A stretch of DNA of 64,000 nt from Lathyrus oleraceus (lineage: Eukaryota > Streptophyta > Magnoliopsida > Fabales > Fabaceae): the NCBI RefSeq assembly GCF_024323335.1, contig NC_066581.1, positions 184,838,830 through 184,902,829 on the forward strand. The letters are read 5' to 3'. Within the stretch, counting starts at the first letter, position 1. Every line of letters starts with the position of its first letter. A program made the position numbers and the translations under genes. Below the pieces are notes generated by a model. The model was not told where the DNA came from. It saw only the letters and a program-made list of their open reading frames with translations, and did not search any database. This document shows, one piece after another, positions 11,024 through 23,614 of the stretch.

Positions 11024-13024
11024 GAAGCAGATGAAATGGGAAGTGAGGGTAAGACCTCACAGCTCTTATCCCTGGCCTGGGAGAGCTTGACTCAAATAGA
11101 AGGTGTGGGAGTTCAGAAAGTAGGAACTCTTCTATCCACATATGACTGACACAACAAGGATCTTGGGTTAATATCCACAATGCATCAACACAAGGTGTGT
11201 GAGCAAAGTGGATGACACACTGAATAGCAGGAGATGGATTACACATCTCTTTTATCTGCCAATTGCCTTATCAAAGGACTTTTCCTGCTTGGCACAAAAA
11301 TAAACAAACACAAGCATTGCCTCTTAAGGAGGGCTTCAGACAGGTGCCTGCCCAAGTAACAGGACAGGTCTTCCAGACTACATGAAGTCAGAGAGTTATA
11401 CCTCAAATGGTTAAGCAACCTAGCAAAAGCAAAAGCAAGTTCAAAAGAACTTAAGCAACTTATGTACCTGAAAAAAAAATCTAACTCAATCAGTATACAA
11501 GTCAAAAAGTCAAACAGACAACCAACAGTCAACAGTACACAGTCAAACAAGCAATGCAACAATGTGCAAGGCACAAGCCAATGAGCACCACTCAAACAAC
11601 TTGGCATCAACCTACAAAACAACTCAAAGTTAGTCAACATCAACCAATTAATCAACTCAAATGAGTGAGCAACTCCAATCATAGCAATGTGCTTCTTAAC
11701 CTGAAATCAAAACTCAACTGTGAGTCACAAACCACTAGGTCAAGGCCTAGGGTCAAAGATGGAGAAATAATCCAAAACAGAACATGAAATTCAACATGAA
11801 TCAACCTCAATCAATTAAGAACCCAATCCAAAATGTCCTATATCAATATCATTCACCAAATTCATTTTATGAACCAAGTATGGCAAGGTATGCAAGTTGC
11901 AACCACATTGTGACAACTGAATGAACAAATGCACATTAAATAAAAAATGATTCAAATAATCTCAACAAAATTCATGAGTAAACAGAACACGCAACATGAT
12001 CATCACACAAAAAATTAGGGCAATTGGACATGATTAGGCGTGGTAATCAAATTGCATAACGCAAGGTAAGCACAATCAAGCACCTATGTGGCACAACTTG
12101 GCACATCAACTTAGCACAAGCATTAAACAGAAATGAAACATGATAAAAACTTCAAACCAAAGCCAAAACAATCTTCAACATGTCTAGAAAGATTGTGAAA
12201 AATTTCACATTCATAGGATAAAGCACAAGCATTTAACAATCAATTGAAAATCAAGACCATTCAAAAGTGCACAAATGACCATCCAGAATGAAAAATCTCA
12301 AGCAAATCAGAAATGAATCCAAAAATTCCAAGAAAATTCATGATCAATCACAACATCCATGTCAACCATCATACAAAAAATCAAAGCATTTGCAATTTAT
12401 TTGGCATGGCAAAGAAATTAATCAAATTGGACAAGCAAAGGTGTGACACACATTGTCACACCTACATACACAAGATCATAACTCAGCAATGGCAATTGAT
12501 AAAATGGCAAACTCAACACCAAAATGTCCAGCAAAGAGTCTAGTTTCAACATGTCAAATTTCATAGGCATTGGATAAACAACCATCATTTCACAAATGGA
12601 AAAGCAAGGCAAGGTACAAATAGCATACATGTTCATAAACCCTAGGTCAAAACGAAATCCAGCCAGGCACAAATTATGGAAAAATAATCAAAACAAACTA
12701 GACACAATAATGAAAACAATGCAAAAATTCCCATATTTTTTGGATGATTATTTAATCATTTATGAATTTTGAAAGTGAAAGAAAAAATAAAAAATAAAAA
12801 AATGCATGTGAAGTATGTATGAACATGTGGATGGAAATGAGATAAAATGAAATGCCATTTGAATAAATGTCCTGGCCGGGAATCGAAGTAAGGCCGATTT
12901 CAAATGATGGCGCGCTAGTAGTGAAACTCAGTGTTTCACTTAATGCGCTGGCCTGGTCAAAGGTGATGTGTCACAGTCAAATGCGCGCTAACCAATCAAA
13001 AAGCCAGGCAGATGCATACGTGTG

Positions 13025-13029
13025 CCAAT
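13025..13029. repeat. Target-site duplication CCAAT, left of E
   Basis: CCAAT is repeated at 15005-15009. The empty site is visible in the other LTR of B at 31195-31200 (TGCCAATACATG). Confidence 0.93.
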
Positions 13030-13167
13030 TGTCATACCCCAAAATTTGCCCATTTATATTTCAAGACATTTTTCTGGGCACTCCGACTCATTTTTATGAC
13101 ACTGATCTTAAAGGAACAAAGGCCCAGCTCACGAGTGGCCCAATCCAGAAAATGGCCCAAACTGGCC

Positions 13168-13256
13168 TGCTCGCTAGGCGAGCAAATCCTTCGCCTAGCG
13201 AACGTTCGCTGCACGCTCGCCTAGCGAACGTTCGCTACACGCTCGCCTAGCGAAGC
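13168..13256 (+). repeat. Palindrome cluster upstream of the TATA box in E
   Basis: At least five copies of the near-palindrome TCGCTAGGCGA or TCGCCTAGCGA are packed into about 90 bp. The cluster ends 61 bp before the TATA box. LTR D has the same motif in the same position. Confidence 0.75.
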
Positions 13257-13316
13257 TGACAGATAACAGAAAATTCTGGGCTTCACTCTGATCCCATTAG
13301 GTCATGAAAAAGGCAT

Positions 13317-13324
13317 TATAAATA
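13317..13324 (+). promoter_or_regulatory. TATA box of solo LTR E
   Basis: TATAAATA lies in the context GCATTATAAATACC about 290 bp from the U3 start, a normal place for an LTR promoter. This and the U5 module set the plus orientation. Confidence 0.7.
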
Positions 13325-13741
13325 CCACAACTCCAGTCAGAAAAAGGGAGAACGAAAGAGGACGAAAGGAGGACCCTAGCAAGCAAACCCTAGCGCTCAC
13401 AGACGGCAAACCCTGGAGGCTAACCCTGAGAATTCCGAGTAACCCTAAAGGAAACCCTGGAGGAAAGCCGGCGGCAGCAAGGTCACTTCCGCTCAATTCG
13501 ATCCGATCGGCCAATTCAAGGTTATAATTCGATTACAAACAGGTTGGCATTGCTATTACTACCTTATGTTCTTAATTTGCATATGGTATCATGATTGAAT
13601 TTATGAAACTATCTTAAGTTTTACATATGAATTTAAGTATGCATGAACATCTGAATGTCTAACCACATAATCTCTGTAATGGATGCTATAAAGTGTGAAG
13701 CTTGCTGACATTATGCTGTTATCAAAACCAGAATCCGCAGC

Positions 13742-13806
13742 CGCTCGCTAGCACATCGCTAAGCGAGCATGCAACGAGTATTCGCTAAGCCTTCGCTAGG
13801 CGAGGC
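13742..13806 (+). repeat. Palindrome cluster downstream of the TATA box in E
   Basis: Further copies of CGCTAAGCGAG and TTCGCTAGGCGAG lie about 425 bp after the TATA box. D has a matching second cluster about 407 bp after its TATA box. Confidence 0.7.
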
Positions 13807-14067
13807 AGCGGCGACCGGGACAGTCGCTGATCTTTCTGTTCTGTCCTTTGCTAACCTGTCATGTTTTATCATAGCCATGCATTGTTTATCCGACCCTACT
13901 GCTGTTCTAGTTTCTTTTGCGGTGCAATCCTTGATTGCATCCTGACTTGGTACTCTAACCCGTTTGCTGAATTTTGTAAAGGTTCACCTTTCCCAGGAAA
14001 AGATTGCTGTCTAGGTCTTCCACTTTATTTGTGGGATACCCTTGTGGAGTTTCACCCTAAATTACCT

Positions 14068-14123
14068 AATTAATTTTAATGTATTAATTTTAATGTATTA
14101 ATTTTAATGTATTAATTTTAATG
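14068..14123 (+). repeat. 14-bp microrepeat x4 in E
   Basis: Four copies of TATTAATTTTAATG follow one another, the first with one changed base. This looks like simple slippage expansion. Confidence 0.95.
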
Positions 14124-14806
14124 TGGAGATTCATCCTAATTACCTAATCGATTGTAAAATACGGCCTCTAAATACGTGATCTTGGACCTCTCTTTTGCCT
14201 TACGATATTACGGTACCACGGTCATGTCCCGCGAATGTGGGGATACACTTAGCAATGGCCCTTCGATCAAATCATCATAAAATAAATCATAGTCCCTCGG
14301 ATGTTGCCTTCGAATATATGATTTCGTCCCTCGATGACCCTTCGGTGTAGCCTACGGTTAAATGATGATCGTCCCTTCGAATGCTAAGGTATCCTTACAA
14401 CTGTTGCCTTCAATGACCTATCGATGACCCTACAATGACCCTTTTACATCCAAAGGATAAAACTACTTACTTCTCAATAGTAAGGACAGTTTTACCCTCA
14501 TAAGGATAGGAAATGCCCATAACGACCTTAGGAAGGTATAACTCTCAATTACTGGATCATAACCTAAAACATTTCCCACCCCTCACACTTTGCAAATCCT
14601 AGAAAATCACCACTTGGTATACATTCATACTAGAATCATCACCAAGTTACATTTTTCTAAACCGTTTTCAAAATCAAACGAGATAAATACTTTGTATACA
14701 TTCATACGAGAATCATTACAAAGTTAAACTCTCTTTTCGAAACATTTTTTAAACAATTCACGAACACTTTCCAGACAAAAATATAAGTGTTCCAGCAATT
14801 AAGAGC

Positions 14807-14842
14807 CCATGGATAACCATGGATACAAAGGGTGCTAACACC
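14807..14842 (+). other. U5 twin-hairpin module, solo LTR E
   Basis: Hairpin 1 is CCATGG-ATAA-CCATGG (14807-14822) and hairpin 2 is GGTG-CTAA-CACC (14831-14842). It ends 162 nt before the LTR end. The stem of hairpin 1 differs completely from those of A-D yet is still perfectly paired. Confidence 0.75.
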
Positions 14843-14935
14843 TTCCCTTTGTATAATGTACCTCCCGAACCCAAAATCTATTGAGGTCTTTCCTGTTCTT
14901 TTCCACCTTTCCTTATTGGATAAAAGAAAAGTCGG

Positions 14936-14950
14936 TGGCGACTCTTGCTA
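14936..14950 (+). other. PBS-like box in U5 of E
   Basis: TGGCGACTCTTGCTA matches TGGCGACTCTGCTA, the start of the PBS in element B, apart from one extra T. It lies 54 nt inside the LTR end. Confidence 0.6.
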
Positions 14951-15004
14951 TCCGCGACATTGCGATAAAAAGCAAAACACCCCAAGTCAGTTCACCGTAT
15001 GACA

Positions 15005-15009
15005 CCAAT
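15005..15009. repeat. Target-site duplication CCAAT, right of E
   Basis: This is the partner of 13025-13029. Confidence 0.93.
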
Positions 15010-15738
15010 ACATGAGCAGTATTCCATAAACACATGCAAAATTTCAGAAACACGCTCCAATGGATCAAAACGCATTCTGGAAACGAAACCCTATCATCTT
15101 CATCGTGTTCATGCATGCTCAAGAACAAATGTCTCAGATTCAAAAAATAAGCACATCAACGTGTTCATCTCTCATCACTCATCACTAATCCAGGCATGGT
15201 TTGTCCTAATTCAACACATATTCAGAGAATCGAGCAAAAGAAGAATCACACATCAAACTTTAAATCACTATAACTACTTCAATTATACATGGAATTCAGT
15301 GATCTAAAGCTCAGATTGATCAGCAATGCAAGATCTACAACAACCACATAATAATTTCAAGAATTAAGGAAGTCGATTTGGAACCTTGATGAAGATGCAG
15401 AACTGGAATCGATGACTTGAGGCCTTGTAATGCTCAAACAGATCCTCTTCAGTGCTTTTATGGATGAATGGATGAAGGTTTGAGGCTTAGATGTGCACGA
15501 TTCTTCCAGAATTTGCAACTGCCATGGATGACCTTCAAGCTTTAAGCTGCTTCCAACTGCACGATTTCTACTGAATCTTGCTTCAATAATGCTCCATAAT
15601 GCTTATAGATGATGAATGAATCAAGAAATATGCAATGTATTTGCAGAATTTCAAAGAAGATTGAGAGAGAAAATTTGAAGAAATTTTTTAGATCTGAAAA
15701 TGTGGTGGTGTTAATCCTGAAATCTGTTAGGGTTTGTA

Positions 15739-15745
15739 CTTTATA
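15739..15745 (-). promoter_or_regulatory. TATA box of LTR B (3' copy)
   Basis: The minus strand reads GGGAGTATAAAGTAC about 1 kb from the U3 start, at the same relative place as the TATA-like word in LTR A. Confidence 0.6.
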
Positions 15746-16738
15746 CTCCCTCTTAATCAAGTCCTTAATCACACTTAAGCAAATGGCAAATGGATTAGTG
15801 AAAACAAGGTGTAAGTACAAAATTAGATAATGCACCTCTATGCATGAAAATTAATGGAACAGTGCACGTGGAATAGCTTGAATTCACTCAAAATATCCTT
15901 TTGGAGCCAATGGAAGTGTTGCCATGTGTAAACAATGCATCATTTTTAAATTTGAAAATTCCCTCCAAAAATTAAGTGAAAGTGCAAATGATCATGTAAT
16001 GAGAATGCATGGCATGTAATGCATGTTTTGGATAGTATATGTCAAGACATGAACAATGCAAAAAGAACCACTTAATTTGGACATTTGGTTTGAAAGTTAT
16101 GCATGTTTGAAGTTCCATGTTCACTTGGCCATGATTGATCCATATCTCTTCAACCATACATGAGAAATTCATGATCTTGGACTTTTTGGAAAGGGGAGAG
16201 AAATATCTTCAACTTTCATGTTGGACAAAATTTCATTTGAAGCCTTCTTGATGATGTAATATTGAGGAGAAAACCTTTCCATTTTTGGCAAATCCAAATT
16301 ACAGGTCACTTACTATTTTTGGAAAGTTTTGATCTGACCTCAAATCCTTCATTGTTGATGTTTGAAATGTCAAATGAGACTTGTATGCACATGAATGAGT
16401 CATCTCTAACCATCTCCCACCTCCAAATCCATGGTTGAATTAACAGTTGACTTCTGTTGACTTTTTAGGGTTTCAGATGAACTGACCATTGACTGATGAG
16501 CATTGAGCCTCCAATGCTTGGCCAAACCACTTCAAAATGATCCCTGAATCATATGAACTCATTGAACCAACCCTAGGGCTTTGATTCCATAGGAAATGCA
16601 CTTGCTTGCTTGCACAACTGAATCTCCTGATCATCTCCTATGCTGATGACTGATGGACTATGCAATGACCAATGCAATGTTAATGACCTAAAATGAAAAT
16701 GTATGTACAAATGGGAGGTGCAAATTTGAGGTGCTACA

Positions 16739-16751
16739 GCTGCCCCTATTC
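16739..16751 (-). other. Polypurine tract of element B
   Basis: The minus strand reads GAATAGGGGCAGC, directly before the 3' LTR. Confidence 0.85.
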
Positions 16752-17019
16752 AATCACCTGGGAACCTGAACGGATGAGAGCAACGGCTGTCAGACCTTCA
16801 AGGTAAACAGGGATTGAATACCGAAGAACCGTAGAAATTTGCACTCTACGGGGATCCAAGAAAGGAAAGTTCACCAAGAGCAGCTTCCCTTGGGATCTGA
16901 TATTTGTCACTGAACCAGACAAGATGCCTACCAACGACTCAACTGGGGATTTTGATTTTTTTTTCAGAAAAGGAACCACGACCCGTCATCGAAGGATGAT
17001 GAATAGAAACAGAAATCAC

Positions 17020-18230
17020 AACTAGACGTCAACGGACGCATAGGAAAAACTCAACGTTTACCGAAACCAACGAAGAGGTGACCAGACATCAACGGATGAA
17101 TGGGAAGGCTCGACCAGACGTCAACGGACGAAAGGGAGAAGCTCGACGTTTATCGACACCAACGGAGAAGGAGACCAGACATCAGCGGATGAACTGGGAA
17201 AGAAATACATCTAGATGTCAACAAACAACTAGGAAAAACTCGACGTTTATCGAAACCAACGGAGAGGTGACCAGACATCAACGGATGAATGGGAAAGACT
17301 CGACCAGACGTCAACGGACGAACGGGAGAAGCTCGACGTTTATCGACACCAACGGAGAAAGGTGACCAGACATCAACGGATGAATGGGAAAGACTCGACC
17401 AGACGTCAACGGACGAACGGGAGAAGCTCGACGTTTATCGACACCAATGGAGAAGGAGACCAGACATCAACAGATGACCTGGGGAAATACAACTAGATGT
17501 CAACGGACAACTAGGAAAACTCAACGTTTATCGACACCAACGGAGAGGTGAACAGACATCAATGGATGACCTGTGGGGAAGACAACTAGATGTCAACGGA
17601 CAACTAGGAAAAACTCGACGTTTATCGACACCAACGGAGAAAGGTGACCAGACATCAACGGATGAATGGGAAAGACTCGACCAGACGTCAACGGACGAAA
17701 GGGAGAAGCTCGACGTTTATCGACACCAACGGAGAAGGAGACCAGACATCAACGGATGAATGGGAAAGACTTGACCAGACGTCAACGGACGAACGGGAGA
17801 AGCTCGACGTTTATCGACACCAACGGAGAAAGGTGACCCTAATGGGGGAAAGCTAATCACAACCAAACGTCAACGGACGGTTGGGAAAAACTCAACGTTT
17901 ACCGAAACCAACGGAGAGGTGAACAGACATCAACGATGACCTGTGGGGAAAATACAACTAGATGTCAACGGACAACTAGGAAAAACTCAACGTTTATCGA
18001 AACCAACGGAGAGGTGACCAGACATCAACGGATGACCTGTGGGGAAAATACAACTAGATGTCAACGGACAACTAGGAAAAACTCAACATTTATTGAAACC
18101 AACGGAGAGGTGACCAGACATCGACGGATGACCTGGGGAAAGGTACAACCAAACGTCAACGGACGAATGGGAAAAACTCAACGTTTATCGAAACCAACGG
18201 AGAGGTGACTCCTGGGGAAAGAATATATGT
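17020..18230 (-). repeat. 3' UTR tandem array of element B (~94-bp monomer)
   Basis: The array is built of GACCAGACATCAACGG-type monomers starting for example at 17269, 17363, 17458, 17646 and 17740, so the period is 94-95 bp. Within it are hairpin-like units with loop CAACGG, such as CTAGATGT/ACAACTAG (7 bp plus an A-A mismatch). It occupies the same position as the arrays in A and D but has a different monomer. The last part (18230-18400) reverts to A-like TTTACCGACA units. Confidence 0.88.
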
Positions 18231-18694
18231 TACGAACATCGGACGATGATGTTTTACCGACATTAATAAAGGGACGACCAAACATTTACCAATGACTGGG
18301 GTGAGACACGATGTTTACCGACACCGAAAGAATGGTGTTTACTGATACCAAAGAAAGGACACACGCGGGTGCTGACATGACACTTATTGGTATCACGGGT
18401 ACAACATCTACATATGTCGAGGCAAGGCTAAACACTTGTTGGGGATCTCACTGGGGAGAATCAAACTTTCCTTTCACTTGCGAGTGAGGAAATAAACCTC
18501 TCTGGGGAGTTACCAATCCTGAATGTTGTCCGGAGCAACTGTAGCAAACGTGCTGTACAGATGTTGAACAACGATCCGCCTCTACCGGGGATATGGTCCA
18601 ATTAGGTTTGACATATGAATGCATATGTTTGAATGGGAATGCTACGCGTTTTGAGGATGCAATGATTACTAAATGCAATAATGCAAATGATGAA

Positions 18695-19390
18695 AACTTC
18701 TGCCGGGGAGCAAAACTGATCAAATACTCCAACTCTGTGGGGAGACTCTGTCTGAGGAATTTTCTGCGGGGAGAGCACCGACTTCTCACTCATACTGAAG
18801 AATAGCACCACTGCTGGGGGCAAGGATCCTAATCCACTCGGGGACTCTGCTTGGGAAACAACCAAAGCGACTTCACTGGGGAAAGACCATCCCATCCACA
18901 AGTAGGATAAACTCTGCTGGAGATACTTTTCACTAAACCCGATCCACTCGGGGAATATGTTGGGGAAAACATCAACACAACCTCTACTCGAGAGATCTGC
19001 TAGGGGAACACATCACAACCCTGATGGGGATAGGAATTCACCACTCTGCTGAGGAAAAGCATAACTCTGGTGGGGAAAGTAATATATCAGACCATATTGG
19101 AGATAGACATCCACAACCCTGCTGGGGATAAGCGCTCACGACCACGCTGGGGATAACAGTACTTCAAACCAGACTGCTGGGGAATAGAACTACTCCACTA
19201 ATACCTCCGCTGGGGATACAACGTCCCTCCATATCAATGGGGATAATCCATCTTCAAACTCAGCTGGGAACTCAACTGGGGAAATTCTGATCATGATCTT
19301 GACATATGTTGGGGAAGACAAGTCTCGATCTTGCTTCATCTGCTGGGGAACATCCCCATCCTCTCATACTGCTGAGGAATCAACCGTGGC
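18695..19390 (-). repeat. 3' UTR degenerate CTCTGCTGGGGA repeats of element B
   Basis: This matches 5525-6345 in A, with about 20 copies on the plus strand. The word CTCCGCTGGGGATACAA at 19205-19221 is identical to 6043-6059 in A. Confidence 0.75.
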
Positions 19391-20139
19391 TTATCTGCTT
19401 TAGCCAAGAAATCAAAAGGTAACAACCTGCAAAACAGCACGACATACATGCCCCAAGGATTGCGTGGACAAGATACGCTCAAGTGTCCTCAACATTCAAA
19501 ATGATTTTCAAATGTTTCATCTTATTGCACGTTATTGTTTAGCCTTCATGTTTTTATATGCAATGTTTATCAAAAATTCGGACGTTTTTTGCAAACAAAA
19601 TAGTAAAAATAAAAACAAGAGAGCAATTTATCTGAATAACGACTTTTATTGATTGAAAATGGGCCTGAAAAGGTGAATACATCGGGAAGCAATTCCTAGA
19701 AAGAGGTAATTGCGCACAAAAGGAAAAAATCTATCCTAATGGCAATGTGAACACGGCATCCACTATTTCCCAATTCTGTTATAACTCACAGATCATCAGT
19801 TTCCTCCCAAGTTCCTTGCTTTCTGAGAAGAATGACTGGACCGATCACATCTTTCGAGATGGCAGACGGCGAAGCGCGATGAAGTACAGATAAACTCAGA
19901 CTGTAGTCTTCGCTTTAATCCCTCTTTTGGCTAGATCGCCCTTTCGGGTTTTCAATCCACCGGGATACCCATTTTTGCCTAAGCCGCCCTTGCGGGTTTT
20001 CGACTTACCGGGTGTACAAATTCTTTTCATTTTTTTTTTATCCCTAACTTTTGCCCGAACCTTTTCTTTCTGTTTTTTGGTTCACCGGGATGCCCTTTTT
20101 TGCCTGGACTCTTTTATTCTTTTTGTCCAGCGGGTCAAT
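19391..20139 (-). other. Element B proximal 3' UTR
   Basis: It is conserved with 6346-7106 of A. I see no gene. Confidence 0.7.
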
Positions 20140-23100
20140 TTATGCGAAGTATTTTTTGACTACATCTGAGTTAACAGGGGACGGGAAATCTTCACCATCC
20201 ATAGTTGTAAGCATCAAGGCACCACCGGAGAAGACCTTCTTCACAACGTATGGACCTTCGTAATTAGGAGTCCACTTGCCCCTGTTATCTGTACTGGGAG
20301 GAAGGATCCTCTTCAAAACTAGCTCACCGATCTGATAACTTCGAGGACGCACTTTCTGATCAAAGGCTCTCTTCATCCTTCTCTGATACAACTGCCCATG
20401 GCACACAGCTGCTAGCCGTCTCTCTTCGATAAGGCTCAACTCATTAAACCTTGTTCGAATCCACTCGGCTTCGTCAAGCTTGACATCTAACAAAACTCTC
20501 AAAGAAGGGATCTCCACCTCAACAGGTAGGACAACTTCCATACCATACACGAGGGAGTACGGGGTTGCCCCGGTCGACGTACGTACTGAGGTACGGTACC
20601 CATGCAAAGCGAAAGGCAGCATCTCATGCCAATCCTTGTACGTCACGACCATCTTCTGCACAATCTTCTTGATATTCTTGTTTGCCGCCTCTACAGCACC
20701 GTTCATCTTCGGTCTGTAAGGAGAAGAATTGTGATGTTCAATCTTGAAATCTCTACAAAGCTCTTTCATCATCTTGTTATTGAGATTCGAACCATTGTCA
20801 GTGATGATTCTCTCAGGAACCCCATAACGATAGATGATTTCTTTCTTGATGAACCGGGCAACCACTTGTTTGGTAACATTAGCATAGGAAGCTGCTTCCA
20901 CCCACTTGGTGAAGTAATCAATCGCAACCAAGATGAAGTGATGTCCATTAGAAGCAGTAGGCTCGATCTTCCCAATCATATCAATGCCCCACATGGCAAA
21001 CGGCCAAGGTGAGTTCATGACATTCTGAGGGCTTGGTGGTACATGCACCTTATCAGCATAGATTTGACATTTATGGCATTTCCGAGCATATTTGAAACAA
21101 TCGGATTCCATAGTCATCCAATAATAACCGGCTCTCAACAATTTCTTAGACATTGCATGACCACCAGCATGGGTACCAAACGATCCTTCATGCACTTCTT
21201 GCATCAACATGTCTTCTTCGTGTCTATCCACGCATCTGAGCAAGACCATGTCAAAGTTTCTCTTATACAGCACATCATCCTGATTCAAATAAAAGCTTCC
21301 AGCTAGCCTTCTCAGGGTTTTCTTTTCATTCTTCGACGCACCTTCAGGATACTCCTGGCTCTTGAGGAAGTTCTTGATATCATAGTACCACGGTTTCTCA
21401 TCCACAACAGACTCGGCTGTAAACACATACGCAGGCCTCTCGAGTCGATTCACCGCAACATGTGGCACATGATTCCACCAATGAACTTTGATCATAGAAG
21501 ACAAAGTAGCCAAGGCATCATCCATCTGATTCTCATCCCGGGGGACATGATACAACTTCACCTTCTTGAAGAATGTCAATATTCTTCTGGTGTAATCTCT
21601 ATAAGGAATCAAATGTGGCTGATTAGTATTTCAATCTCCATTGACCTGATTGATCACTAGAGCGGAATCTCCATATATGTCAAGCGTTTTGATCCTCAGA
21701 TCGATGGCTTCTTCTATCCCCATGATACAAGCCTCATACTCAGCTTCATTGTTGGTGACGTCAAAAATCAGCCTGGCAGAAAAAGGTATATGAGCACCTT
21801 TAGGATTGATAAGCACTGCACCAACACCGTTGCCATTCATATTCACGGCCCCATCGAACATCAATGTCCACTTGTCATCAGGATCCGGTCCTTCCTCGAC
21901 AAGAGGCTCTTCACAATCTTTCATCTTAAGATACATGATGTCTTCATCAGGGAATTCAAACATCATCGGCTGATAGTCATCAATTGGTTGCTCGGCAAGG
22001 TAGTCTGACAGAATACTACCTTTGATGGCCTTCTGCGACGTGTACTGGATATCATGTTCTGTTAAGATCATCTGCCAATGGGCAACACGTCCGGTGAGAG
22101 CCGGCTTCTCAAAGATGTACTTCACTAGATCCATCTTAGAAATCAATAAAGTAGTATGGTTCAACATATACTGTCTCAGTCGGCGAGCAGCCCAGGCCAA
22201 AGCACAGCAAGTTTTCTCAAGCTGTGAATATTTGATTTCACAGTCGGTAAACTTTTTGCTAAGGTAGTATATGGCATGCTCTTTTCGACCAGACTTGTCA
22301 TGCTGTCCCAATACACACCCCATCGAGTTCTCAGTCACTGATAGGTACATTATCAGTGGTCTCCCAGGAACTGGAGGTATAAGGATTGGAGGTTTCTGTA
22401 AATATTCTTTTATCTTGTCAAAAGCCTTATGATAGTCATCATTCCACCTGATTGCTTGAGTCTTTCTTAGCAATTTGAATATAGGTTCACACGTGGCAGT
22501 TAGGTGAGATACAAACCTTGCAATGTAGTTCAATCTCCCTAAAAACCCACGAACCTGCTTTTCTGTTTTCGGTTCAGGCATCTCTTGAATAGCTTTGACT
22601 TTCGCTGGATCAACCTCAATCCCTTTCTCACTGACAATGAAGCCTAACAGCTTCCCGGATCTCACTCCAAACGTACACTTGTTTGGATTCAGCCTCAGTT
22701 TGAACTTTCTCAGCCGATCAAATAACTTCTGCAAATTAACCAGGTGCTCCTCTTCTGTCTGCGACTTCGCAATCATATCATCCACGTACACTTCAATCTC
22801 TTTGTGCATCATGTCATGAAAGAGAGTCGTCATAGCCCTCTGATAGGTAGCACCGGCGTTCTTCAGCCCAAATGGCATCACCTTATAGCAGAACGTGCCC
22901 CAAGGTGTAATGAATGTCGTCTTTTCCATGTCCTCTGGCGCCATCTTGATCTGATTATAGCCAGAAAAACCGTCCATGAAAGAGAAAACCGAGGATTGAG
23001 CCGTATTATCAACCAATACATCAATGTGGGGTAATGGGAAATCATCTTTCGGACTCGCTCTATTCAAATCCCGGTAATCGACACACATTCTGACTTTGCC

Positions 23101-23614
23101 ATCCTTCTTCGGCACGGGAATAATGTTGGCAACCCACGGGGGGTAAGTAGTCACTGACAAGAAACCCGCATCAAACTGCTTCTGAACCTCTTCCTTGATC
23201 TTAACAGCCATATCAGGACTCGTTCTCCGAAGCTTCTGCTTGACTGAAGGACACTCTTCTCTGAGAGGTAGTCTATGCACCACAATATCGGTATCCAACC
23301 CAAGCATATCTTGATACGACCAGGCGAATATCTCCACATACTCTCTCAGCATCGCAATCAACCTGCTCTTGACATCTGCCTTCAAAGCAGCCCCGATCTT
23401 GATATCTCTTCTGGCAATCTCGGTACCAAGATTAATAATCTCCAACTCCTTCTGATGAGGTTGGATGACCCTTTCCTCCTGCTTCAACAATCTGACCAAT
23501 TCTTTAGGGAGTTCACAGTCTTCCTCACTCTCCTCTTCAGCTTGGTAGATGGGATTATTGAAATCATACTGAGCCATAACAGAACTGTTCATAGTGGATT
23601 CTGTGAGATCACTT
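20140..23614 (-). pseudogene. Element B pol: RT, RNase H x2, integrase (one stop)
   Basis: This is exon 2 of the polyprotein. Counting from the ATG at 23592, RT spans about residues 130-300 with YVDD at 269-272. A first RNase H at about 410-530 lacks the canonical TDAS and TDH acidic residues. The second RNase H (from about 570) keeps FDGA, NNEAEYE and YGDSALV. Integrase follows with the zinc region, the DDE core (ITDNGS, then NGAVEAAN) and a GPYVV C-terminal motif. One stop, TGA at 21631-21633, replaces a conserved Trp inside the second RNase H. Downstream of it the frame is open for 490 residues. This is the least damaged pol in the window. Confidence 0.95.

Larger units (their letters stand above)
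13030..15004 (+). mobile_element. Solo LTR E (Tat/Ogre-like), 1975 bp
   Basis: It begins TGTCATACCCCAAAATTTGC and ends CCGTATGACA, and is flanked by CCAAT duplications inside the 3' LTR of B. It has no internal region, so it is the product of recombination between two LTRs. The orientation is plus: a TATA box at 13317, then the U5 module near the right end. The open frames in it are not supported as genes. Confidence 0.93.
9927..16738 (-). repeat. Element B 3' LTR, split by solo LTR E
   Basis: It starts TGTCGCATTACGCG and ends GAGGTGCTACA on the plus strand, with the PPT next to it. It aligns with 28098-32910 throughout except for the 1980-bp insertion of E plus its duplicated target. Confidence 0.94.

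Noticed and set aside
9927..16738. Unequal LTR lengths in B as evidence for two different elements
   Set aside because: The excess of 1980 bp is exactly solo LTR E plus its 5-bp duplication.
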